Part shown: positions 1 to 5,807 of the stretch, one piece after another
How the letters are laid out: each line of letters begins with the position of its first letter
How positions within the stretch are numbered: position 1 is the stretch's first letter
NCBI GenBank assembly: GCA_021777365.1
Contig: JAJYDP010000344.1
Location: 1 to 5,807 of the forward strand
Reading direction: 5' to 3'
Length of the DNA stretch: 5,807 nucleotides
From: Chloroflexota bacterium
GTDB lineage: Bacteria > Chloroflexota > Limnocylindria > Limnocylindrales > CSP1-4
The notes under the pieces: generated by a model
The model's input: only the letters and a program-made list of their open reading frames with translations
Databases searched by the model: none
Told to the model about the DNA's origin: nothing
Made by a program: the position numbers and the translations under genes

Positions 1-180
1 CCCGTCGTGCTGCCGCCCGTCGTGCTGCCGCCCGTCGTGCTGCCGCCCGTCGTGCTGCCGCCCGTCGTGCTGCCGCCCGTCGTGCTGCCGCCCGTCGTGC
101 TGCCACCCGTCGTGCTGCCACCCGTCGTGCTGCCACCCGTCGTGCTGCCACCCGTCGTGCTGCCACCCGTCGTGCTGCCG
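1..180 (-). repeat. 15-bp tandem repeat, 12 units, encoding (GSTTG)n
   Basis: Twelve head-to-tail copies of CCCGTCGTGCTGCCR (plus strand) fill this interval with no indels, and the array continues beyond the window start. The only variable base is the last one of each unit: units 1-6 and 12 end in G, units 7-11 end in A. On the minus strand this base is the third position of a Gly codon (GGC or GGT), so the encoded peptide does not change. Near identity and the blocked distribution of the variant suggest recent expansion by slippage or unequal recombination. Copy number probably varies between strains. Confidence 0.97.
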
Positions 181-257
181 GGGCAGCCTGCGAGGCCGAG
201 GCAAGAGAGGCTCAGAGTCAGCGCCACCCATCGGACGATCGATCCAGTGCCGTACAT
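1..257 (-). CDS. Partial lipoprotein with (GSTTG)n linker, 5' end only
   Basis: Reading right to left from an ATG at 255-257, the first 85 codons are open and run off the window, so only the N-terminus is seen. Residues 1-25 form a classic lipoprotein signal: a short n-region with one Arg (R9), a hydrophobic core (residues 10-23), and a lipobox L-A-G-C with the modified cysteine at residue 25. From residue 27 on, the protein is a repeat of Gly-Ser-Thr-Thr-Gly, almost 12 copies within the window. Such Gly/Ser/Thr stretches usually act as flexible, often surface-exposed spacers between the lipid anchor and a folded domain. The start is fixed by a GAGGAGG ribosome binding site 6 nt upstream. It lies 820 bp from the gene to its right, behind a possible sigma-54 promoter, and so is probably a separate transcription unit. 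The functional domain is outside the window, so no specific role can be given. Confidence 0.8.
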   Translation of the reverse strand, partial: MYGTGSIVRWVALTLSLSCLGLAGCPGSTTGGSTTGGSTTGGSTTGGSTTGGSTTGGSTTGGSTTGGSTTGGSTTGGSTTGGSTT

Positions 258-263
258 TGAGAG

Positions 264-270
264 CCTCCTC
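264..270 (-). promoter_or_regulatory. Shine-Dalgarno site of the (GSTTG)n lipoprotein gene
   Basis: The minus strand reads GAGGAGG, six bases before the ATG at 257. This is close to the ideal anti-16S match and spacing. It is the main reason for choosing this start and for treating the short open frame as a real gene. Confidence 0.75.
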
Positions 271-313
271 GGTGCGGTGCCATCCTCGATGGGTGCAGTC
301 CGATCGAAACCAC

Positions 314-328
314 GCAAGCTCGATGCCA
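314..328 (-). promoter_or_regulatory. Candidate sigma-54 (RpoN) -24/-12 promoter
   Basis: The minus strand reads TGGCATCGAGCTTGC. The invariant GG (-24) and GC (-12) are exactly 10 bases apart, with CA after the GG and TT before the GC, as in the consensus TGGCACGNNNNTTGC. The C and G after TGGCA are replaced by T and C. Transcription would start near 302, giving a leader of about 45 nt that contains the GAGGAGG site of the lipoprotein gene starting at 257. Sigma-54 promoters need an enhancer-binding ATPase, and myxobacteria encode many of these. The call rests on motif and spacing alone. Confidence 0.45.
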
Positions 329-413
329 CCCGCGAGCGCTGCGCGTCTGGCCGGAACAGCCCCATCGGGAGGCCCGCCGCGGCTGAACTGTGGGCTCCAC
401 TCCACATCTTCTG

Positions 414-428
414 GGGGGCGGAGCCCCC
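414..428. other. GC-only hairpin in the intergenic gap
   Basis: GGGGGC and GCCCCC pair over six bases with a three-base loop (GGA on the plus strand). No T run follows on either side, so it is not a standard intrinsic terminator. It lies about 100 bp upstream of the candidate sigma-54 -12 element, a distance at which activator sites often occur, but nothing ties it to an activator. Short GGGGGC...GCCCCC hairpins are common in GC-rich intergenic DNA. Confidence 0.5.
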
Positions 429-611
429 GAGCGATCCTCGCGTGGCCGCTCGCGACGTCTCCCGCCAGCCCGACGGCGGCGCTGGCCCTCGACGCCATCG
501 CCGCTGGCCGCCTCGCTCGGGTGGCCAGGCGGTGCGCCGAGCGTCCAAACCGCCTCGTCGCGCTCGCCGGGCGTCTCGCCGGCGTCTCTGGGCGACCTCG
601 CGATGCCCGTG

Positions 612-1010
612 AGGCGGCGAGCGAGCGTCGTTCACCGCCAAGGAGGAGCCTCGTGGCGGCGAACCTGCGTCCGTCATGGGTTCGCCACGCTCGCATGGCG
701 GCGCGCGAAGCCGCGGAAGCGCCAGACGAGGCTTCAGTGGCGCCTTGGAAGTCTCGAGTGGCGCTGGGCGAAGCAGGCGCGGCGCCAAACATGGATCGCG
801 TGGCGCTCTGTGTGGTCAGCGCGCCGCCATGAATGGATCGCGTGGCGCTCTGCGATGCCAGCTCGGCGCCATGCATGGATCGCGTGGCGCTCGGTGGGCG
901 TTCGTCGCCGCCATGATGGGATCGCGTGGTGCCCTGCGGGCGTTCGTCGCCGCCATGCGTCGCTCGAATGGCGGTCCTGCGGCGCTCCTGCCGGCCTCGC
1001 GAGCGTTCCG
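612..1010. repeat. Degenerate 42-bp tandem repeat array
   Basis: Units begin with a TGGCG-like anchor at 612 (weak, AGGCG), 654, 696, 738, 759, 801, 843, 885, 927 (TGGTG) and 969. Every spacing is 42 bp except 738 to 759, which is 21 bp, half a unit. The best conserved copies (801, 843, 885) share TGGCGCTC near the start and GATCGCG at the end; the edges are more diverged. From 654 to 1010 the array is eight full units plus one half unit, 357 bp, with no other indel. Because 42 and 21 are multiples of three, any reading frame repeats as 14- or 7-residue units. No start or known domain supports translation, so it is listed as a repeat. The left boundary is uncertain. Confidence 0.75.
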
Positions 1011-1077
1011 CTCAGCTTCGCCTGCTGCGGAGAGCGCCAATGCCACGCCCGCCGGGAGCAGTGGGGAACCGGCCGTC

Positions 1078-3726
1078 TCACTCGAACGGCCCCGCGTCGC
1101 CGATTCCGCCGTCCGTGCAGCTCGGCCCTTCCTGGAAGCCGCTGCCGCAGCCGCAGCTGAAGGCGCCCTGCGCGGTGTGGCCGCTGCCGTCGCACGGGTC
1201 GCTCGTGCCCGCGGGATCGACGGTCAGCAGCACGGTCTGGTTCGCGAGGCCGGCCGAGGCCCAGTCGCAGCTCACGGTCTCGCAGGCCCCGGGCCCCAGG
1301 GGGGAGGCGGTCTGGCTCGTGCATCCGGGCGCCCCGCCGTCGGGCGGACCGATGGCCACGGGGATCCCGGCCGCCACGCCGCCGGCCCCGCGGTCGCAGA
1401 CGCTGGCGGACAGCGTCGCCGAGCCGCCGTCGCAGCTCGCGCCCAGGAAGCGGACCGTGAGGTCGGCGGCGGCCAGCGGCGTCAGGTTGCCCTGCACCTG
1501 CTCGCGGAAGTTGTTCAGGCCGGGCAGCTGCCAGTTGTTCTGGACCGCGGCGGCCGCGGGGATCGTGCCGGTGCCGTTCACGTTCGTGACCGAGTAGGCG
1601 TGCTGGTTCCAGATGCCGCGGCTGTCGACCCAGCGATTCTGCGCGTCGGCGTAGACCCGCACGCCGGGGTAGGCGCCGCCGTGGACGGCGCGGCAGGTAT
1701 TGCCCGACGCCGGGGCGCCGGCCGCGGGCGGCGGCGCGCAGACGAAGCCCTCCGCGGGGCAGCCGCCCGGAGTCCCACAGCAGTCGTCGTCGCGGGTGCA
1801 GCGGCAGAGGCCGCCCGCGCAGGTCGCCGCCGCGCTCGGGCAGTCGGCGGCGGTCTTGCAGTGCAGCCCGTTGAACGTCTTGTCGACGGGCCGCCCCAGC
1901 GGGTCCGGGCTGGTCGAGCCGCTGCAGTCGACGCCGCAGTTCTGGTTCGAGATGACGATCAGCTGGGAGCTGTAGTTGCCGAGCACGTCCGCCACCACCG
2001 GGTTCTCGTACCAGGTGCAGCTGCTGTGCCACTGGCTGTACACGACGTCGCCGGTCTTGCCGTCGTAGACGCGGGCGAAGCACTCGTCGGCGTAGATGCC
2101 GTCGACCGTCCCCGAGCCCGTGAAGTCGAACAGCGAGGAGCCGGTGACGTTGGACGAGTGGTCCTGTGAGGGCTCCGTCCAGAGCACCCCGGGCGCCGCG
2201 CAGTCCGCCGGGAGCGCGCCTCCGTCTGCGGGCACGCAGTGGAAGCTGAAGACGGTGTAGCTGTCCGAGCCGGCTGCGGCGATGTCCGGCTGGCCGTCGC
2301 CGTTGAAGTCCCCGACGGTCGGGGGGCCGCCGCCCACCGAGCCGGGGAGCGCGTACGGCCCGAAGACGATCCGGCCGTCGATGGTCTGCACGCGCACCGT
2401 GCCCGAGGAGACCACGGCCACCTGCGGGTAGCCCGGGTCGCTCTGCCCCGGCGCCGGGAACGAGCCGAAGCGCGCGACCGCGGTGAAGCCGTCGGCCAGC
2501 GGAGCCGCGGGGCGGAAGTACGGAGCCACGATCCAGTCGCTGGTCGCAGCGTCGTACGTGTAGATCTCGGCCCCGGTGACCAGCTCCGGCCCGCCGTCGA
2601 GGTCGACGTTGGCGAGGACCGGGATCTGCCCGGCGCTGTAGCTCAGCATCCCCAGCCGCTTGCCCAGGACCCGGCCGTCGTGGTCGTGGATGACGCCGCC
2701 GTAGAGGATCTCGGGCAACCCGTCCCCGTTGACATCCGCGATGGAGGGGCCGGCCCACTCGCAGCCTCCGGCGTTCAGCGTCGACGGGCTGCCGTTGGCC
2801 TCGGTGCTGTGCCAGAGCGTGACCCAGGCAGTGGTCGCGGCATCGTAATGGAACGCGACCAGCCCCCCGCCCACCGCGGCCGCCACGATCTCCGGCTTGC
2901 CGTCGCCGTCGAGGTCGCCGAGGGCGGGCGTCGACGAGCCGATGACGTGCTGGTCTGGCGCATCGAGCGTCGCGACGATCGTGCAGCTGCGCGGGTCGAG
3001 CAGCCGAATGAGGCCGTATGTCGTCGCCGTGCCCACGCACTCGTCCGTGCTGCCGCCCAGGCTGTTCTGCGTGGGGAACACGATGAGCGGGCCGCCGTCG
3101 CCGATCTGGAAGTCCGCGACCAGGGCCGTCGTGATGACCTGGTAGTTCTCCGGGTCCGGCGTGACCAGGTAGCCGCCATCGCCGAGCGCGGGCGGCCAGG
3201 CGCAGCGGATGGAGGGGGAGAAGTGCGGCGGCTGGGCCGGGTGAGTGCACGACGGGTCGAAGCCGCCGTCGGGCCACGGCGCGCAGCCGCCGTCCAGGCA
3301 GAGGCTGTCGGACTGGCAATCGGAGCTCTGGTGGCACCTCGCGCCGCAGACCGAGCCCGTGCAGACCTCTCCGGTCGGGCAGCAGGTCGAGCCGCAGCTC
3401 ACCGTGCCCGTGACGCCGTTGCACTGATGATCGACCCCGTCGCAGATGGCCTGGGTCGGCGAGTACGACGGCCCGTAGGCCGATGGCGGGCAGCCCCAGG
3501 CGTCGTCGACGCAGACGGACCGGCTACCGGCGCAGACGCCCTCCTGCAGCGGGCAGAGCGGCGCGTTGCCGGCGCAGCCACCGCCATCCGGAGAGCCGTT
3601 CAGGCCTCCGTCGGCCGCTCCGCCATCGTGGAGGCCGCCATCGGCCAAGCCGCCCCTCGACCCACAGGAGCAAGAGGCCGCGAGGGCCGGCAGGAGCAGC
3701 AGGGTGAGCGCGACCACCGGTCTCAT
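1078..3726 (-). CDS. Cys-rich FG-GAP (VCBS) beta-propeller lipoprotein
   Basis: This encodes 882 residues, starting at ATG 3724-3726 and ending at TGA 1078-1080. Residues 1-19 are a lipoprotein signal with a probable lipobox LAASC (C19). A DGG-rich spacer follows (about 25-50). Residues 51-175 are cysteine-rich and include a MopE-like CDGVDHQCNG motif (95-104). The central part, about 185-600, carries FG-GAP/VCBS repeats with calcium-loop motifs of the form DxDGDGxPEI at 271-280, 331-340 and 473-482 and degenerate copies near 375 and 534; such repeats fold as a beta-propeller. A second Cys-rich segment lies at 623-678. A conserved-looking block (690-745, with WNQHAYSVTNV) leads into a CARDB-like beta domain (about 755-840). 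Related proteins are abundant in myxobacteria as surface or secreted proteins. Adhesion or ligand binding is inference. No catalytic motif was seen. There is no Shine-Dalgarno site before the start. It lies 91 bp downstream of the knottin-like lipoprotein gene. Confidence 0.92.
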   Translation of the reverse strand: MRPVVALTLLLLPALAASCSCGSRGGLADGGLHDGGAADGGLNGSPDGGGCAGNAPLCPLQEGVCAGSRSVCVDDAWGCPPSAYGPSYSPTQAICDGVDHQCNGVTGTVSCGSTCCPTGEVCTGSVCGARCHQSSDCQSDSLCLDGGCAPWPDGGFDPSCTHPAQPPHFSPSIRCAWPPALGDGGYLVTPDPENYQVITTALVADFQIGDGGPLIVFPTQNSLGGSTDECVGTATTYGLIRLLDPRSCTIVATLDAPDQHVIGSSTPALGDLDGDGKPEIVAAAVGGGLVAFHYDAATTAWVTLWHSTEANGSPSTLNAGGCEWAGPSIADVNGDGLPEILYGGVIHDHDGRVLGKRLGMLSYSAGQIPVLANVDLDGGPELVTGAEIYTYDAATSDWIVAPYFRPAAPLADGFTAVARFGSFPAPGQSDPGYPQVAVVSSGTVRVQTIDGRIVFGPYALPGSVGGGPPTVGDFNGDGQPDIAAAGSDSYTVFSFHCVPADGGALPADCAAPGVLWTEPSQDHSSNVTGSSLFDFTGSGTVDGIYADECFARVYDGKTGDVVYSQWHSSCTWYENPVVADVLGNYSSQLIVISNQNCGVDCSGSTSPDPLGRPVDKTFNGLHCKTAADCPSAAATCAGGLCRCTRDDDCCGTPGGCPAEGFVCAPPPAAGAPASGNTCRAVHGGAYPGVRVYADAQNRWVDSRGIWNQHAYSVTNVNGTGTIPAAAAVQNNWQLPGLNNFREQVQGNLTPLAAADLTVRFLGASCDGGSATLSASVCDRGAGGVAAGIPVAIGPPDGGAPGCTSQTASPLGPGACETVSCDWASAGLANQTVLLTVDPAGTSDPCDGSGHTAQGAFSCGCGSGFQEGPSCTDGGIGDAGPFE
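2887..2916 (-). other. FG-GAP calcium-loop motif (residues 271-280)
   Basis: The segment encodes DLDGDGKPEI, the best match in this protein to the calcium-binding loop of FG-GAP/VCBS blades. Further copies lie about 60 residues (331-340) and 200 residues (473-482) downstream. This spacing fits successive propeller blades. Confidence 0.8.
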
Positions 3727-3817
3727 GACGAGCCAGTATACGCCCCAGCACCGCTCCTCTGGCGCCGCGCGGCACGACTTGCGCCGGACCCCAACGGCTT
3801 CTCGCCGGTTCGCGCCG
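3727..3817. other. 91-bp spacer between the two lipoprotein genes
   Basis: The spacer contains the TATACT box near its left end and a short weak stem (CGGC, loop GAGAA, GCCG on the minus strand) just after the stop of the gene at 3818-4591. No U tract follows, so a terminator is not supported. The two genes may be co-transcribed, perhaps with an added internal promoter. Confidence 0.4.
3735..3740 (-). promoter_or_regulatory. Candidate -10 box (TATACT), leaderless-type position
   Basis: The minus strand reads TATACT, with eight bases between the box and the ATG at 3726. This is one base off TATAAT in a region otherwise almost pure G/C. Transcription would begin at or within a few bases of the start codon. 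The last 20 bases before the ATG contain no Shine-Dalgarno sequence; an AGAGGAG stretch lies about 30 bases upstream, too far to serve this start. No good -35 element is seen at 17 bp upstream (GCCAGA). This suggests an internal promoter for the FG-GAP gene, in addition to any read-through from upstream. Confidence 0.35.
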
Positions 3818-4587
<770 letters not shown>

Positions 4588-4591
<4 letters not shown>

Positions 4592-5526
4592 CAGGTCAAC
4601 CCCGCGGTCGCGACGCATGCCAGAAACGCGAGCGCCCCGCCGAAGGCGAGCCCCGCCCCCAGATTCCCGCGGTTCGCCGCGGCCTGGGCCTGATCGACCG
4701 GCAGCGGGACCGTCGCGCTTCCCGCCTCCGCCCCGTAGAAGCTGCCCAGGTCGACGAGGCCGACCACCGTCGCCGCGGCGGCGACGGCCGCGCCGGCGAG
4801 CAGGACGATTCCCAGGGCGTGCGAGCGGCCGCCCGGGGAGGCGAGGCGGGCCTCCGTCGAAAGCTCTGGCGGGGGCGCGGTCACGGCCTCAGGAGGCGCA
4901 GGCCCGAAGCCGCGATCGGCTGGATTCGCCGTGCCGGCGAGGACCGCTCCCGCGCTGGGCGAGGCGGGCGGCGCCAGGGCGACCTCGCCACCCGAAGGCG
5001 GCCCGGCCGTCGCGGCGGCCGCCGGGTAGAGCTCGGCGACCTCGGCGCCGAGGGCGGCCACGAGGCCCGCCTCGTCGGCGACGCTCCGCGACGACTCCCG
5101 GAGCACGCGGGTCGAGCGGACGTCGATGCGGCGCAGCGCGAGGAAGTAGACGCCGCCGAGCCGCGTCAGGGTCCCGGTCACGACCTCGCGCACGCCGAGG
5201 GCGCCGCCCAGCTCCACGAGGCAGCCCGTGTCCTGGCAGCCGAGCTTGTTCCGCTGATCCTGGAACGCGACGAGCGTTCGGATGTCCGCCGCGCCGACCA
5301 CCTCCTTCGCGCCGAGGGCCGCGCGCACGGCGACCACCGCCGCGTCGGAGATCGCGCGCGTCAGGTCGGCCGAGGCGCCATGTTCGGCCGATAGGTCGAG
5401 GACCGCGACCCGCGGCGCACCGGCGGCGGAGAGGGCCAGCAGTGCGAGCACGCCGAGCATCGCCGGCGAGAGTACGAGAGTGCCGCGCGAATCGCCAGGC
5501 CCGTGAGGCGGTGATCCGAGCGCCAT
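4588..5526 (-). CDS. Envelope protein with CsgG/TolB-N-like domain and two C-terminal TM segments
   Basis: This encodes 312 residues, ATG 5524-5526 to TGA 4588-4590. A hydrophobic export signal covers about 23-37; an internal ATG at 5458-5460 (M23) would give a shorter signal and is a possible alternative start. Residues 38-149 look like the alpha/beta domain shared by CsgG, LpoB and TolB-N type proteins: a beta strand RVAVLDL, helices, then LGCQDTGCLVELGGALGV (95-112), where two cysteines could form a disulfide, and strands VVTGTL and YFLALRRIDV. In myxobacteria such domains often head proteins of unknown function. A Pro/Ala-rich linker (about 168-232) precedes two predicted membrane helices (237-257 and 289-309). 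It lies 65 bp after the pgpH-like gene, and its stop overlaps the GTG start of the next gene, so those two are very probably co-translated. The family assignment is from fold-like pattern, not from a specific motif; function is unknown. Confidence 0.85.
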
Positions 5527-5591
5527 CGAACGACCGCTCGGTTCGCGGGGGGCCGTTCTCGCCCCTCGCCTGGGGGGGGGCGGCCCGGCTC
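5527..5591. other. 65-bp spacer with G9 run and GC hairpin
   Basis: The spacer holds a run of nine G on the plus strand (5572-5580; C9 in the direction of transcription). It also holds a possible hairpin at 5549-5565, where GGGGC pairs with GCCCC around a seven-base loop. There is no U tract, so a strong terminator is not supported. No Shine-Dalgarno sequence is clear before the ATG at 5526, and no promoter could be recognised. Confidence 0.5.
5572..5580. repeat. Mononucleotide G9 tract
   Basis: Nine consecutive G residues lie 45 bp upstream of the start codon of the CsgG/TolB-N-like gene. They are outside any coding frame seen here. Long G/C runs are prone to slippage, and also to sequencing error. 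Confidence 0.9.
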
Positions 5592-5807
5592 CTAGTTGAT
5601 CTGGGCGCGGGTCGGCAGCTCTTGTTCCCCGCTCTCGTCGGCGCCGAGCGGGAGGCCGGGGCGCGGGGCGGGGCGGGAGTCGGGCGGGTAGGACGGGCGG
5701 CCGTGGTGGAGGTTCTCGAGCGTCCGCCGGAAGCTCCGCGCCACCGCGGTGAGATCGCGCAGCGTGAGGTCGCAGTCGTCGAGCTGGCCGTCGGCGAAGG
5801 CGCTGTC
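5592..5807 (-). CDS. pgpH: C-terminal end of 7TM-HD phosphohydrolase (PgpH/YqfF family), partial
   Basis: The minus strand is open from the window edge to TAG at 5592-5594 and gives the last 71 residues. The segment ADGQLDDCDLTLRDLTAVA, followed by SFRRTL and HHGRPSYP, is the signature C-terminus of the 7TM receptor with intracellular HD hydrolase family, where it normally reads DGQLDECDLTLRDL...HGRIEYP. It is followed by a Pro-rich, variable tail of about 30 residues. In Listeria, PgpH is a membrane phosphodiesterase that degrades cyclic di-AMP. Here the membrane helices and the catalytic HD motif lie outside the window, so activity cannot be judged. In many bacteria ybeY follows this gene; here the next gene is the CsgG/TolB-N-like one instead. 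Confidence 0.85.
   Translation of the reverse strand, partial: DSAFADGQLDDCDLTLRDLTAVARSFRRTLENLHHGRPSYPPDSRPAPRPGLPLGADESGEQELPTRAQIN

Larger units (their letters stand above)
258..1077. other. 820-bp non-coding gap between two lipoprotein genes
   Basis: No credible gene is seen on either strand here. Open frames exist, but they are Arg/Trp/Ser/Pro-rich products of GC-rich DNA with no start site, signal or recognisable domain. The gap holds the ribosome binding site and candidate sigma-54 promoter of the gene to its left, a GC hairpin at 414-428, and a 42-bp degenerate tandem array from about 612 to 1010. No clear intrinsic terminator with a U tract follows the stop codon of the gene to its right (1078-1080). 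The stretch 430-610 shows nothing I can name. Confidence 0.7.

Noticed and set aside
1..180. CRISPR array
   Set aside because: The units are 15 bp, contiguous and without spacers.
7..612. Plus-strand frame beginning with an elastin-like Val-Leu-Pro-Pro-Val repeat
   Set aside because: It has no ribosome binding site in the window, and after the repeat it becomes Arg/Pro-rich GC noise without a domain. The minus-strand frame has an SD site, signal peptide and lipobox.
676..2169. Long plus-strand frame of 497 codons
   Set aside because: It runs antisense through the FG-GAP lipoprotein gene and consists of Ala/Gly/Arg-rich sequence with no recognisable domain; it is a product of the GC-biased third positions of the real gene.
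734..3424. Minus-strand frame of 896 codons with a repetitive C-terminus
   Set aside because: It is a shifted frame of the FG-GAP gene, Arg/Pro-rich, that happens to run on into the 42-bp array. The true frame has the signal peptide, calcium loops and a stop at 1078.
5527..5545. Inverted repeat CGAAC...GTTCG just before the ATG at 5526 as an operator
   Set aside because: Only five outer bases pair cleanly and the inner part is asymmetric, so it is not distinguishable from chance in this composition.

Overview
The window is very GC-rich and strongly biased to G/C at third codon positions. Its long secreted proteins carry 'DGG'-rich linkers, MopE-like 'CDGxDxxCxG' motifs, FG-GAP repeats and lipobox signal peptides. 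This style is typical of Myxococcota (myxobacteria and relatives). The assignment is by protein style only; no rRNA or other marker gene is present.

All five genes that I can support read on the minus strand, so the order of transcription is right to left. (1) 5592-5807 is the C-terminal tail of a 7TM-HD phosphohydrolase (PgpH/YqfF family), cut by the window edge. (2) After a 65-bp gap holding a run of nine G, 4588-5526 encodes an envelope protein with a CsgG/TolB-N-like N-terminal domain, a Pro/Ala linker and two C-terminal membrane segments. (3) A GTG start that overlaps the previous stop codon (GTGA) opens 3818-4591, a lipoprotein made of a Ser/Asn linker followed by tandem cysteine-rich modules whose spacing matches the inhibitor cystine knot (knottin). 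(4) After 91 bp comes 1078-3726, an 882-residue lipoprotein with Cys-rich segments, an FG-GAP/VCBS beta-propeller and a CARDB-like C-terminus. It has no Shine-Dalgarno sequence, but a TATACT box sits where a leaderless promoter would lie. (5) After an 820-bp non-coding stretch, 1-257 is the start of a second, easily missed lipoprotein gene. It has a strong ribosome binding site, a textbook lipobox and then (Gly-Ser-Thr-Thr-Gly)n encoded by a near-perfect 15-bp tandem repeat that runs off the window.

The 820-bp gap (258-1077) holds a candidate sigma-54 promoter for the (GSTTG)n lipoprotein (314-328), a compact GC hairpin (414-428), and a degenerate 42-bp tandem array (about 612-1010) that keeps exact period except for one 21-bp half unit.

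Read together, genes 2 to 4 look like a small cell-envelope or cell-surface cluster: an inner-membrane or periplasmic component plus two disulfide-rich lipoproteins, with a third lipoprotein under separate control. No substrate or partner can be read from the sequence, so a joint function is inference. The most unusual items are the tandem knottin-like lipoprotein, the hidden (GSTTG)n lipoprotein gene with its possible sigma-54 promoter, and the 42-bp array.
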